DNA from: Tieghemostelium lacteum
Taxonomy: Eukaryota; Evosea; Eumycetozoa; Dictyosteliales; Raperosteliaceae
Reading direction: 5' to 3'
Assembly (NCBI GenBank): GCA_001606155.1
Contig: LODT01000034.1
Location: forward strand, 535,665-599,664
Length of the DNA stretch: 64,000 bases
Positions 1 through 12,852 of the stretch are shown piece after piece. The notes under the pieces were generated by a model. The model saw only the letters and a program-made list of their open reading frames with translations. It ran no database searches and was not told where the DNA came from. A program made the position numbers and the translations under genes. Position 1 is the stretch's first letter. Every line of letters begins with the position of its first letter.

Positions 1-423
1 TATAATATCCAAATTTTGATTGGACAAAAAGAATATTCTAACGTCGTCCTAAATCAAAGATTTAGTTTTCAAAAAAAAAAAGATTTAAAGTTTCTTAAGA
101 AATCATAGAAAAAATAAAAATACAAAAAAATATTGTAAAGTTATAAAGTGTGAATGATTACCACTCATAAACACTAAAAATAATAACCTGTTCTTTGTCA
201 TTTAAGAATTATTAAGAGAGATAACCGGTAGCACTTGTGATAATAGGTGAATCTCAGGTATTTGGGACATTTAAAAAAAAATAAAAAAAATTAAGTGATT
301 TTTTACATTTTTTTTGTTTTCCTCTTTTTTCAATACTCTTGTGGTAATATATTTCAACAACATATTAGAATTAATCATTGCCACAGTTATAAATTATAAT
401 TATAATTAGTCATCACTACAAAA
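1..423. other. Intergenic, upstream of IST1 gene
   Basis: AT-rich sequence with A and T homopolymers and no convincing open frame. It probably holds the promoter and 5' leader of the IST1 gene that starts at 424. The left neighbour lies outside the window. Confidence 0.5.
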
Positions 424-1725
424 ATGTTTTGGGAATCTTTTGAACCAAATAAATTGTAAATATAATTTTGATCAATTTATATTGTAAAATTTAAAACTTA
501 AAAGTAGTGAGGATTCTAATACAACCATCATAGAAAATTGAACTTGAAATTGGCACAGAATAGAATTCAGATACTGAAAACTAAAAAAGCTAATTTGGCA
601 AGAGACGAAAAGAAACACATTTCAGAATTACTTAGAAGTAAAAATGAAGAGTCTGCTAGAATTCGTGTAGAAACTGTAATCAGAGATGAATATCTAATAG
701 AATGTTACAATATATTACAGGTTTTATGTGAATTACTATTAAATAGAATAAATTTAATTCTAGCAACATGGTATGTGTTTTTTTGTGAGAAATTTCTTAA
801 CTTTAAAAACTTAAAAGTTATTAACTCATCATATAGTGAAATACCAATAGAATTAAAGGAATCAATATTTACAATAGTATATGCATCACAGAGAATTCAA
901 ATACCAGAGTTGGAAAATGTTAGAAATCAAATGAGATTAAAATATGGTAAAACTCTGATTGATGAAGTAAATTGTCAATGCAGTACACATGTTAATCCAA
1001 AAATTGTTTATAAATTAAGCTATCAATCACCAGAACCATTTGTCGTATTTCAATATCTTGATGACATTTCTAAAGAATATAAAGTACATTGGGAAGGTGA
1101 CCCATGCTTCCAACAGGTTCAACAGAATCAACAGCAACCACAACCATATTTACCATCCTTTTCACAACCTATTTACCCAACTTATAATAATAATAACAAT
1201 AATAACAATAACAATATGAATGGAGGTATGTATCAACCACAATTCCAACCTCAAGTACAATTCCAACCTCAAGCACCACCACCCATTCAACAACAACAGG
1301 CACAACAGAAAGTACAAATGCCTCCACCACCTTATACTCCAACACCCACAAACAATGGAATGCCATCATTCCCAGTAATTCAAGTACCACAACAGTATAA
1401 ACCAAATTTTCCTTCAACTCCAACCACTACAACTACAACTAATAGCAATAGTAATAATATATTTCCATCACCACCAACATTTAATACACAACCACAACCA
1501 CAATTCCCACAATTTCCACAATTACAAAATACATCACCAACTAATACCTCTCCACAATTTCCACAGTCTCCTCAGTTGCCATTAATCAATGAAGAGGATT
1601 TAAATACCAATTACTATAGTAACAATAATAGTAATGATTTCCCAAGTGGAAATATGACTGGTAATATGGATTTTGATGAACTAACATCAAGATTTGAGGC
1701 ACTTAAAAAACAAAATGAATATTAA
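424..1725 (+). CDS. IST1: IST1 homolog (ESCRT-III-associated regulator of Vps4)
   Basis: IST1 proteins bind ESCRT-III and recruit the Vps4 ATPase in endosomal sorting and membrane scission. The model has three exons, 424-455, 534-770 and 837-1725, giving about 385 aa. The short first exon codes MFWESFEPNKL and matches the family N-terminus (basic, amphipathic). The Ist1 helical core spans about residues 1-170 and includes ESARIRVETVIRDE. The rest is a linker rich in Pro, Gln and Asn with a poly-Asn run. The last residues, FDELTSRFEALKK, read as a MIM1 motif (Leu, Arg, Leu, Lys spacing) that would bind the Vps4 MIT domain. The 66-bp intron at 771-836 keeps the frame open if unspliced. Removing it gives an ungapped match to the family core. 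Identity is strong; the splice model is read from conservation. Confidence 0.88.
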
Positions 1726-1955
1726 CAAAATAGCAATTAACTATTATTATTATTATTAATTAATATATGTATTAAATGATCCATTCACAACAAGAACAAC
1801 ACTATTGATGTTCATTTTTTTTTTTAAATAAAGAAACTTAACTAAAACAAAGTTTAAAACAATTAATACAAGGTTATTGGTTATATATTATTAAGTTTGT
1901 GTTGGTTATCTATTAAACGATTATGCTTAACAAACCCCATATACTAAAATTATTT

Positions 1956-4900
1956 TTATGGTTTTTTATGTGCCAGGTAAAATTTTTGAATTGCTTTTGT
2001 CACAATTGGGTGATTTGGAATCAAAGTATTGGCCTCCAATAATAGACTAATTGCATAAGTTCTATCTGTCTTTTCATGTTTACTTAATTTAAACAATAAA
2101 TTAGTATACTAAAAATAAATATAAATATATTCAAACTAACACATACATTGCTTCTTCAATAAGAGCATAGAATTCATTAGCATTAGGATTTTCGTCAATT
2201 TCCATAAAATCATCCGTATTATCTAAATCCTTAACATTATCAAGCTCAGTGCCATCAATTTCTGAATCTGAAACTTGAATTTCATTTTCTTCATCAGAAG
2301 AGATAATCTCAACAACATTACTTTGTTGTGGTTGTAATCTAAGTTGTTCAATATTTTTCTTTACAGTGTCAACAATTTCACTCTTTGGTTTTGATGACAT
2401 TGAAGGTTTCTTTGGAGTGTCATCAATAATTATTGGCTCAGAATTCATGTTCTTTCTCTTTCCACCAATTCTATAACTATATTCAAAATCATTATCAGGG
2501 TATTCCTCTACATCTATCTCTTCTTCATCATCACCATATCCATCTTGTACATAGACATATGATTTTCCTCTGGTTTGTGATTTTCTTGGCTAAATAAAAT
2601 TATAATCATAGTTAATAGATCTGTTAATATTATAACCCAACAGTTAACTAAAACTTACAGTATCTTTTGTAATGATAATTGCTTTCTTTTTAATAGGTCG
2701 TTTAGAAGGTGTATTTGGATCCATTACTTGTTTTACATCTTCTTCAGTGTGATCAGTTGCAACATGATCTGAAAAAAGTAAATCATGGTCACTTACACCA
2801 AAGATCATATTAATCTTTGAAATAAATTTCAAATGGTCATTTAACTCCGGATATGTTTTTCTACTATTGGAATGTAATGATTCTAATTGAATTTGAGTGA
2901 GTGAGCTATCTGTATCACCTAATGTGAAGACATCACGAAGTTCTGTTGTTGAAAAATATCTGTGTTGACCTTGACCTTGATCAAGCATTGTTCTCATTAA
3001 AGATCCTTTAAATACTTGTTTTCTATAGATTTTCTCTTCACTGTTGAAAAGGTGTTAGTTTTAATAATATTTTGTTGATTAATAAGCAAACTTACATTGT
3101 ACCACAAGTAATTAATCTATAAACTACAACATTTCTTTTTTGACCAATTCTATAAACTCTATCTACAGCCTGGTTATCTACTGTATTCCATGATGGATCG
3201 ACTAAATTTAAGAGATAAGAAGTTAATATCTTAAGAATCCATAAAGTTGAGTTTAGTTTAGTATACATACAAATAATAACTCTATCAGCACTAGTCAAAT
3301 TTATACCTAAAGCACCAACTTGTATAGTTAAAATAAAACAAAAGTAGCTAGAATCGCTATTGTACTTGTCGATTTTCTTTTGTCTTTCTTTTGTAGATGT
3401 AATTGAACCATCAATTCTAAGAAAAGTCAATGACAAATGTTTTAAAAGATCCTGAATGGCATCTAACATTTTAACAGATTGACTGAATATTAAAACCCTA
3501 TGACCTTCTTTATGAAGGTTTGGAAGTAAGTCAGCCAGAATCTGCATTTTACCAGAATTGTTAATCAGTGATTTTATAGATTGATTTTCACCAACTTTAT
3601 CTCTGATTTTTAAAAAATTAGTATATAAAACAATAATTAATTATTAAATATTTGAATACTTACAAAACCATTTTCATATCATCGGAATTACATGATTGCA
3701 TTTCATGATGCAAAAGTAAAGGATGATCACAAATCTTTTTTAACACAGTTAGTGAAGCCAAAGGTGATTTTGTTTTGTTTAATGCATTCTTAACTTCATC
3801 AGATTGTAGAAAGGTTTCATAAAGACTAATTTGTGGTTCTGCCAATTTACTCCAAACTATAAAATCATTCTTTTGAGTTTTAATTCCCAATTCTGATGGA
3901 ATAGTTTTATCAATTGTGCTGCTAGTTGTTGTAGTGGTATTGTCAGTTGAAGGTCGTGGTTTTTTAGATGGTGAAATAACAGCCAATAACTTTTGATCTT
4001 GATTTTGATTGGCAACTTTAAAAATATCTTTTTTTTCTCTTCTGAGGAAATGTGGTGATATAATAGTTCTGAGAGACTCTGCAATTGCAGATCCTAGTTT
4101 TTTATCTTCATCTTTAGAGTCTGAAACATGAGCTTTGAATATTGGAGTTTCAAATTTCTTTGCAAAATGTCTGACTGTACCCAAAAGTGTACCATCACAA
4201 ACCCAATCAAATAAAGACCATAACTCACGAAGATTATTCTGAATTGCAGTACCAGTCATTAAAATTCTGTGATCAGATTTCAATTCTTTCATTGTCTTAT
4301 TGATTTTAGTTTTTGTCTCTTTGATTTTATGACCTTCATCCAATATTATATAATCCCATGTAAATGATTTCTTTCCATTGACTTTTAATGCCTCACAATT
4401 GGAAACAATCATACCATAAGTAGTTATACAAACACCTCCATGTTTTTTGATATAGTCCAATGCACTTTCTCTCTCTCTAACTGAACTTCCATGATAAACT
4501 TTTACTTTAAAACTTGGTTTACTTTAAATATATAAAGTGCACCCAAATACGCATTAGTAATACAAATTTATAAATCCAAACATCCTAAAATATACCTACA
4601 ATTTTTCAAATTCTTTTATCCAATGTTCAATCAAAGATACTGGCATTACAATGAGAGAATGTTGAATATGTTTAGAGGTATGCATGCCATAGAGAAATGA
4701 AATAATTTGCATTGTCTTTCCAAGACCCATATCATCACCTAAAATACCACCGGCTTTCTTACAGAATAGATTCCATAGCCAATTGACACCTTCTCTCTGA
4801 TACCAAAACAATGAATCATAGATTTTGGCTGGTAAAATAAACTCTTTACCACCATTCAATGTATTATTAACGAATATTGCTTTGTTTACATGTTTAGAGA

Positions 4901-5441
4901 ATCCATTTTTTTGATCTTCAATTATCTCTGGTACAGTTGATTTAACTAAATTCTTATTATAAGTAACTTGTTCAGTTTCAGAATCTTCATCCTCGTTTGA
5001 ATCCAATGAAAATCCATCATCTTCACTTTCATAACTAATATCATTATTATTATTATCATCTTCACTTTCTACTACTTCTTCTTCTTTCTCTTCTTCAGAT
5101 TCTGTTTCCTCATCTTCATATTCAATACCTTGCATTAATGGTATTGGTTTTCTATGTGATTGTGATATATTTTGAGAAGCTTTTTGTTGTGGTGTTTTAG
5201 GTGGTTGTGGTTTTTTAGCACTGCCAATAACCATTTTATCATCATTATCATCATTATCATCATTATCATCGTCTTCTAATACAATATTTTTTCTAAGAGT
5301 TGCTCTTTTTATATTTGGATTGGTATTTTCCTCTTCGGAACTTGAGCTATCATCACTAAATATATCTACTGCAGGAGTAAGCTTTTTCTTTGCAGATGAT
5401 TGCACATTTCTCAATCTTTGAGAGAGTGGGATTTTATTCAT
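1956..5441 (-). CDS. SNF2-family DNA translocase, ERCC6L/PICH-like
   Basis: This is an ATP-dependent DNA translocase of the ERCC6-like (PICH) group, whose animal members act on ultrafine anaphase DNA bridges. Exons read on the minus strand are 5441-4600, 4521-3664, 3602-3271, 3201-3096, 3040-2659, 2589 to about 2143, and 2108-1956, giving about 1,039 aa. The N-terminal ~190 residues are acidic and Ser-rich. The helicase core shows GDDMGLGKT (Walker A), DEGHKIK (motif II; DEGH rather than DEAH), LMTGTAIQNN, and in the second lobe QVGALGINLTSADRVI and DRVYRIGQKRNVVVYRL. The post-helicase segment HRYFSTTELRDVFTL is typical of ERCC6L. The C-terminal exon looks helical and TPR-like. The donor of the last intron is uncertain (2143 or 2137), so the extreme C-terminus is less secure. 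Confidence 0.85.
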
Positions 5442-5694
5442 TACTAATCAAAAAACTAATATAATAATAAAAATTTCAAAGATGTGAGATAAATAAAAAA
5501 ATTTTTTAAAAATTGGAGGGGAGATTTGAAAATGAGCGGCAAATTAATTATTTAGGTTTAGATTTAAATAGATTTTAAAGCCATAGATAGGCAAACTAAT
5601 AAATTCATTAATATTGATTTTTAAATCCCAGATTACAAATTGGGGAGGAAAGAGTGTGAATTTTGTAACATACTATGAATGTCTATATATCATT

Positions 5695-6336
5695 TCACAA
5701 TTGTTTATTTAAATAAATAAAATACATATTTTCTATAAGTGCTTTTGAATTGGGGAAATCAAATGGTTCCTTCTCACCAGTCTCAACATAACCAGATGCT
5801 CTGTACCATTTCAAAAGTTCATGTCTAGTTTCAATAACATGTAAATAAGAGTACTTGATTTTCCACTGACTCTTTAGATAGTTTTCAGCCAATTTTAATA
5901 GAATACCACCTATTCCCTGACTCTGAAAATGTGGATTTACACTCAACATTCCAATGACAGCATTAGTATCCACTGCAGATTCTCTATCAATCTTTACACA
6001 ACCTAAAACCTCTTTTCTAGCTGCAGCACCATCTTGTAGTGTTGAATCTGCACCAGCATTCTCCAAAACGAATATCTGTGTAACATTTTTATCAGTGCTC
6101 AATAGATTCTCTAACATTTGAGGTGTAATTCTCTTTCCTTCGACTAAACCTTTCTCAGTAGTCCATGGATTGGTACCTTCTTTACCTCTATATGCCCAAT
6201 TTACAATGTCAACCAACTGATCTATATCATCTGTTGTAGCCAGTCTACTATATAATTTTACACTCTTTGTTTTGTTATAAAAAATTGAATCTAATTCATA
6301 GATTTCACAAGTACTACTGCTACTTCCAACAGACAT
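5695..6336 (-). CDS. GNAT-family N-acetyltransferase
   Basis: Single-exon protein of 213 aa. The ATG at 6336 is chosen because the open frame upstream of it has only a GTG. The acetyl-CoA binding signature (motif A) is visible as QSQGIGGILLK after the beta-4 strand IGMLSVNP. It is followed by YSYLHVIETRHELLKWYRASGY, the usual alpha-4/motif B layout of small GNAT enzymes. The substrate cannot be inferred; family members acetylate amines, amino acids, peptides or antibiotics. No signal peptide or membrane segment is seen. It lies between the ERCC6L-like gene and csn2 on the same strand, with no evidence of shared function. Confidence 0.8.
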   Translation of the reverse strand: MSVGSSSSTCEIYELDSIFYNKTKSVKLYSRLATTDDIDQLVDIVNWAYRGKEGTNPWTTEKGLVEGKRITPQMLENLLSTDKNVTQIFVLENAGADSTLQDGAAARKEVLGCVKIDRESAVDTNAVIGMLSVNPHFQSQGIGGILLKLAENYLKSQWKIKYSYLHVIETRHELLKWYRASGYVETGEKEPFDFPNSKALIENMYFIYLNKQL

Positions 6337-6568
6337 ATCTATAATTCCAAACACACTAGTCGTTTTTAATTAAAAAAAAAAAAAAAAAAAGAAATCTTTT
6401 GGTGTGATATTTATTTCAGAATGCAACGAAGGGAAGGTGGATCTTACGGAATAAAAAAAAAAAACAGAAATGTTGATGGACAAATTCAATTGCTGATGTT
6501 TTTATTTTATAGATATATTTGAGTAACATGTGATATGGTAGCAAGAGGGTGTGTGGATATTAATATGG

Positions 6569-8231
6569 TTATACAGTTAATTTATTGGAAACTGATTGAG
6601 TAAGTGAACCAATTTGAGTTGCCCATTTGTTAATGGATCTGTATTTCCAATAGGAACTTGATTTTGCGGTATCCAACTCCAATTGTTGATTGACTTGATC
6701 AATTGAACCTCTAATCTTATTATCCAAGATGAGAGATACCAATAAAGCCTCTACCTCACTAGATGGAATATTCAATTCCTTGGAGATAAATGAAATTCTA
6801 ATCTTAGTGTATGGTCCCAACAGTTTCAAAAGTACTTGAGTACGAATATTCTTTAATAAATCTTCAATATACATTCTAATGAATGGATCATCCATAATTG
6901 TCTTTCTATTATCTTTCAAAATCTTCTCAAATGCATAGATATCATTTCTCTCATAAGCACTAACCAAATTTGTCATTGATAAAATATCTGGATCGTTCTT
7001 ATATCTAAAATATAAATTCATATTAGTATTCCATCTCTAAATAGATCCAATTTTAAATCTCAACAATATATATTATAAGTATACCTACGGTTTAGCTTCA
7101 GTAGAATCAAATGGATTAATATTTGAAAGCATGAGCATAGTGGCAAGTACAAGATATTTCAAACATTGAATTCTTCTGGGGTTACCAGCTTCATCATAGT
7201 TTTTAAAGGCTTCAAAAAAGTCAGTGTGAGCTTTTTCCCATTCTTTCTCTGCCATGTGCATTTTACCACCACATTCTCTAATGATACCCATAATACGTGG
7301 ATGTGGAATAGCACTCTTGATTTCCAAGGCTTTGTGATATAGATCCTTTAGTTTTTTGTTGTTTTTAGTGGCTGTGTACATTTGAATTTCTAAAGCATAA
7401 ATATCAACAAGTTGACTTCCTTTCTTTTGATCATCAGTACCATCTTCCAATTCACATGATTTGTGTAATTCTCTTAAGATCTAAATACATGTATTTATAA
7501 ATCCAAAAGTTATTAGATTAACTAATCTTTTCATATAATGTGATATTATAATAAATTACCTTTCCTAAACGACCATATTCTTCTTTTTCAAATAATAATT
7601 TTGCTAATTTTAAGTTAGTTCTGAACCACACTCTCTGTTTAATAGTTGTTACAATAATTAATGATTGTTTGTTAATTAGAATTTTGTCTTGAGAGCAGTA
7701 GTTAGAATTATATATATCCAAAACTTACTTCATTTTTAGCTTCTAATAAAGTTTTTAATGTAAGGTCATAGATCTTTTGAACCAAGTCCAAGTCTAGAGT
7801 TGGATTAGTTGAGACAAGATCTAAAATAGAATTAATACCTTTTTCACTGTAATTTGAAGTAACAGCTGATTTAGTGTAGGTAAGGAATTGTCTGTATCTT
7901 TCAATCATTGCTTCATATTTTTGAATTTGGAAATTTAATTTGGTGATCTTTTTCAAAGCTTTAAAACCCCTTGTATATTTATCGCTTGGTATTAGTTGAT
8001 AGTTTAGATATTGTCAGTATTTAGAATAACTTACCATTCACTTTTCTCCCCTTCCTCTAAATCAATGACTTTTTCATAACTTTTGATGGCATCTGGGATG
8101 GAATCTTCAATTAAACCTTTTGAATTATAGTATTGATTTTCAATTTCAACACCTTCCTCTTCCTCCTCATTTTGTTCATCATCATCTAAGTATTCATCAT
8201 CGTCATCATACATCATATCATCGTCTGACAT
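6569..8231 (-). CDS. csn2: COP9 signalosome complex subunit 2
   Basis: CSN2 is a PCI-domain subunit of the COP9 signalosome, which removes Nedd8 from cullins. Exons on the minus strand are 8231-8035, 7969-7729, 7634-7560, 7480-7089 and 7004-6569, giving 446 aa, close to the ~443 aa of animal CSN2. The acidic start ([18 protein letters not shown]) leads into [10 protein letters not shown], a hallmark of CSN2. Further near-identical blocks are [86 protein letters not shown] and the PCI winged helix [18 protein letters not shown]. All exon junctions restore family sequence in frame. Confidence 0.96.
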
Positions 8232-8583
8232 TTTTTTAATTTGTTTTTGTTGTTAAGGGGTTAATTAACAAAAGATGTTGTTCTTCAAAAAAGTAATTTC
8301 AAAAAATTAAAAAAAATATCATCAAAATCAAAAAAAAAAAAAAAAAAACCTCCAATTTCTTAAAATTTTCTTTAGGGCAATTAAATTTGAAATAAATATA
8401 TAAATAAATTATTAACATGTTATAATATACTTATGATATTAATAAATAACAATAATTCTTATTCAATTATGATTCTTTTTATAATTTATTTCAAATTATT
8501 TTCAAGAAATTGAAAACATTATATGAGATATTTGTTTTTTTTTTTTTTCTTGATTTTGCAAACAAATTAAACTCTTTTACGTT
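8232..8583. promoter_or_regulatory. Divergent promoter region, csn2 / oxygenase-F-box-actin gene
   Basis: The 352 bp separate two divergently transcribed genes and must hold both promoters. It contains long A and T runs and no open frame. No specific binding site is recognised. Confidence 0.4.
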
Positions 8584-11029
8584 ATGACAGATAACAATAA
8601 TAATAATAATAATAGTACCACTACTAATAATGAAGCTATTATCAATGTACCAGAGAATAGAGTTTTAACAGGTGCTGGTATGCCAACATTTGATTTCTTT
8701 TTAGAAGATGAATCAATCAAAGATGTGAATTTACTATCTAAACCATTTAGAAAAGATCTTAATTTACCTGATAGATCAAAAGGTTTTTTAATTCATAATG
8801 TACTATCTAAAAAAGAGTGTTTGTAAGTAGATAGGAGATCTATTATCTAAATATGATAGAATTCTTACATTATTCTCCATTTTAAGGTATTATATTGAAG
8901 AAAGTAATAAAAGAGGTTATAAAACCATTGAAAAAGAATTCCCACAAGAGTACAGAAATAATACTAGATTTTTTGGTAAAAGTCAACAATTATCAGAGGG
9001 TTTGTGGAAGAGAATGTTACCATTCTTCCAAAGTTCTGATTTGGAAGGTGTAAAACCATATGGTTTTGATCAGAGTGGTGTTTGGGTACCTGTTGGTCTG
9101 GATGATTGTTTTACATTTGGCCGTTACGAACCAGGTGGTAGATTTAAACCTCATTTTGATGCAACCTATGCAGAGAATCCAGATAAAAGATCCATTTACA
9201 CCATTCAAATTTATCTTAATGATGACTATGAAGGTGGTAAAACTAATTTCTATAAATTAGAGAATCCATTGGACACTGAGAAACATCAATTGGTTGAATC
9301 TGTTACACCTCGTACTGGTAGTGCTGTGATTTTTAATCATGATACTCTTCATGAAGGTGCTGAAGTAACTAATGGTGTAAAATATATCGTTCGTGTAGAC
9401 ATGATGTTTATTCGTATTGATAAAGATCAGGAACTACCTGAATCACAGAAATTGGAACTTCAAAAAGCAAGAAAACTCTTTTTTGAGGCAGATTCAGCTG
9501 AAAAGGATAAACAAGATCTTAAGATGGCCATTCAATTGTATGTTGAGGCTCAAATGTTGTTACTCAACTACAGATCTATTGAGAAGACTCCACCTCCCCC
9601 ACCAAGATCCACAGCTACCATTGGATCACTCTCTGATTTCTTGCTCTTTGAGATTCTGAAATACTCATCCATTAAAGATGTTGGTAGATTTATTTGCACT
9701 AGTAAACAATATTCACAAATCTGTAAAAAGAATCAACTGTGGAAGAAATTGTACATTAAGAACTTTTCCTATGAAGCATATCAATTGGAAGAGAAGTCAA
9801 AGACTAATACCAAACCAAGTAAGACCATAGGGGGTAAATTGAATACACCAAAGAAATCTCCAATATCCTTCAATTTGATTAAAAAGTTCATGAATCTCTC
9901 AGTTTCTAAACCAGAGTATGAAAAGAACTGGTATTTGACTTTTCAATCTGTAGAGGCATTCCTCAAGGGTCGTTACATGATGTTTGATTTTGGTACTGAA
10001 TTTGTCAAGTTTTGTGATCAACTTGGTAACTTTAGAATGATTCCACAAAGGGCATCTAAACATCAAGAATACTCTCCACATTATGTAATGTCATCTTTTG
10101 ATAGAGAGTATTGGTTAGTTGGTAACAGTGCCGGTTCAAATTACCAGGTTTGTGTTAAAAAAGGTGAGTTGAATGGTGAAAAGGGTGAGGTTTGCAATGA
10201 AATTATCAAACATGTATTCTCAAGTGAATACTCTCCAAGAAAGAAACAAAACAGTCCTGTTGTCATTGCTGTCTCTCCAAAGATGTTCGGTCAACAAGCA
10301 GCTGCCAAAAATGGTTTAGAATCAATCAGAAAATCTTTAAAAACAATTGAGTTTGTCTACTTTGCTAATAGTGGTCTATTGGCATTACAAAGTCATGGTT
10401 TGGTCAGTGGTACTGTAGTAATGATGGGTATGGGTCACACATTAATTGTACCTTTTATCAATGGTGCTCAGTTACCTCAGTACATTGAATTTGAAATCTC
10501 TGGTATGACTCTAAAAGAATATATATCTGATAAAATTACTCTATATGGCAGTGATAAACAATTGAAATCCATAATAAGGGTTGAATCTCTAACTTGGAAT
10601 AATCAATTGAGTGTATCTGATGACTACAATAAGGATCTAGGTACCCACTATGATCCAAAAGTCATTTGTCAAAAGTCACCAGAGATCTATTTCAACCCAC
10701 AAATGGTCAAAGAAAATATGAAAAAGGGTTTAGTTGAGGCAACTCATTTACTCATTGAATCCTACAGACCAAAAGTTGCCACCTCCGCCAAAGATGATGA
10801 CAGACTCAACCTAGAACAATTTGAGTTACTCCAAAATGTTGTTGTTACTGGTGGAATCTCTACAACTAAAAACCTAACTGAGAGATTCACCAGAGAATTA
10901 AAAGAATTTAATAACCTCTATACTGTTTTCCATTCAAAAGACCCAATGAATGATGTTCTCAAAGGTGCACTAGTAAATAGTACTCTTACTGAACCATATC
11001 ACGACAATTACCAAAAACAAGCAATATAA
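8584..11029 (+). CDS. Prolyl-4-hydroxylase-like 2OG oxygenase fused to F-box and actin-like domains
   Basis: Exons 8584-8822 and 8887-11029 give 793 aa. Residues ~60-260 form a 2-oxoglutarate/Fe(II) dioxygenase of the P4H type: the iron ligands are visible as FKPHFD (His169, Asp171) and NHDTLHEG (His235), with a basic 2OG anchor in KYIVR. Residues ~326-374 match an F-box (SLSDFLLFEILKY, ending NQLWKKLYIKNF). Residues ~440-790 resemble an actin fold: phosphate-1 loop FDFGTEFVKF, phosphate-2-like loop VMMGMGHTLIVPF, and adenosine motif VVVTGGISTTKNL. The phosphate-2 loop lacks the usual Asp, so ATP hydrolysis is doubtful. The second exon is one uninterrupted frame, so the three domains lie in one protein. 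In dictyostelids a P4H modifies Skp1 and F-boxes bind Skp1, so a link to SCF ubiquitin ligases is an attractive inference. Confidence 0.82.
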
Positions 11030-11133
11030 AGGGTTACCCCTCCTATTTTTAACTATTAAACTATTTTTGATCATTTTATTTACTATTAAGCATTTGATTC
11101 ATTAATGAAAATAGGAAATACATAATTGAATAG

Positions 11134-12852
11134 TTATTGGTTTATTTTTGAAGTTCTGGCAGCTCTTGGTGGAGAAGAAGCTTTCATCTTTTGAAATTCA
11201 TTATATTCAGTAATTACTACAACCTTACTGTCTTTACGCTTTTTAATAAGGTTTTTCATTGGGAAAGATCCAAGACCATTAAATGCCACATCTAAAAGAT
11301 GATCAGCATCATAAATACCATTTGGAATCTTCTTAATTAAATTATATAATGTTGTATAATCTCTACAGGTTAATAGTTTCTCTTCATTCATTTTAAAGAA
11401 TGATAGAGCAACTCTAAATAACACTTTAGAGCCTTCACTAAAAAATACATCCCAAATTCTAAATGTTGTCTATAATTTTAAAAAATGATTAATAAGTATT
11501 CACAAAACCATTTTTAGTTTGAATATACCTACTTCTGTTGGAGTTGTAGTTGCCATTATACATAAAAACCATTGAGTTATAATTAGGGGTAGTGTTAAAT
11601 TAGAAATCTGTAAATGTTGATGTAACCTAGGTAGTTTCTTTTGTAGTAGATCATCAAATACAAAACGAACATCTACAGAACTATCAATCATTGTGGTTGT
11701 GAAATATTCAGTTGGAAGTAGATCTTCAATGATAGAAACCAACATCCAATAGGCTTCATGTTCACTCATATAAATTAAAAGAAAACCAGCAATAAAGTTC
11801 ATACATTGACAATAGCCAACAGATGGGTTTCTCCAAGAATATGCTATCAATACATTAGACAGACCATCCATTTTCTCTTTAGTGTTGAGGTATTTGTGAT
11901 CTGGAAAGGTTCTTTCCACATCCATTGCAATCTGTTTAGTAGCAACAGATTCCTTATCCTTATATTTCTCCAAAATTCCATAATATTCATCAGGTGCCTC
12001 CAATAATCTGGTAAACGCACCAGAGGTTCTTAACCAAATCATTGAACGATAATCAGTTGGTATTCCACTTCTAATCAACTCCTTAAATATCTTTGGTGTT
12101 CTTTGTCTGTATATTTTAACATTATTATTCTCATTTATATAGTGATGAGTATGCTGTTGTACTTGATTATTTATAGCCATTATGGGACTACTATTAGAAC
12201 TGTTGGCTGGTTGTGGTGTTGGCATAAACAGGCTCTGAAGTGCCTGAGGGTTCTTTTCAAAAAAGTTTATCCAATTGTCTTTCTTTACCTGATCATTCTT
12301 TACAATTTTATCCTTGTATATCAAAAACAATTGAATCTGTTCTTGCTCTATTAAAAATCCATAATTATCATATATGACTAGACCTGAATGAATTTCACTA
12401 TTGATAATGACAAATTCATCTGTACCTCCTATTGTTATAGTATTATCTTTACTAATACTAGTATTACTATTACTATTCTTTATATCGCCACCACTATTAC
12501 TACTATTCAGTAATGGTGGTGTACTATTATTACTATCAATGACATTATTATTATTATTACTATTACTATTATTAGTATTACTGTTATATTCTGAGCTAAT
12601 TGAGTTCAATTGGTGTGATTCTTTTATCTTTTCCTCTATAATTTGGTCTGGACCTACTGATAAAAATGTTTTTGGTGGTAAGGGAGGTGGATTTTGTTTA
12701 TTTATAGATGATGGTGTCCATGGTAATTTTGGATTGGAATTTAATTTTGGTGTTGAATTAATAGAGTCTACACTACAATTTACAACAAATTTATATGTTG
12801 TGCCATTACTAGAACTTAAACTACTACTATTATCACTACCAATTGGGTCCAT
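11134..12852 (-). CDS. TBC-domain Rab GTPase-activating protein
   Basis: Exons 12852-11533 and 11469-11134 give 551 aa. The N-terminal ~235 residues are Ser/Asn-rich and low complexity, with a Pro-rich segment. The TBC domain follows and carries both catalytic fingers: Arg in GIPTDYRSMIW (about residue 269) and Gln in VGYCQCMN (about 345), so it should be an active GAP using the dual-finger mechanism. The splice joins TPTE to TTFRIWDVFF, the conserved 'PTE..LRIWD' block. Its layout resembles the GRTP1/TBC1D2-type single-TBC proteins. The target Rab is unknown. No membrane segment is seen. Confidence 0.9.

Noticed and set aside
1169-1423. Minus-strand open frame across the IST1 Pro/Gln/Asn-rich region
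   Set aside because: It is the antisense shadow of low-complexity coding sequence; composition is Val/Leu/Tyr runs with no family features.
8584-11029. Two separate genes (oxygenase and actin-related protein) merged by mistake
   Set aside because: The frame runs through both domains in one exon without a stop, splice signal or AT-rich spacer between them.
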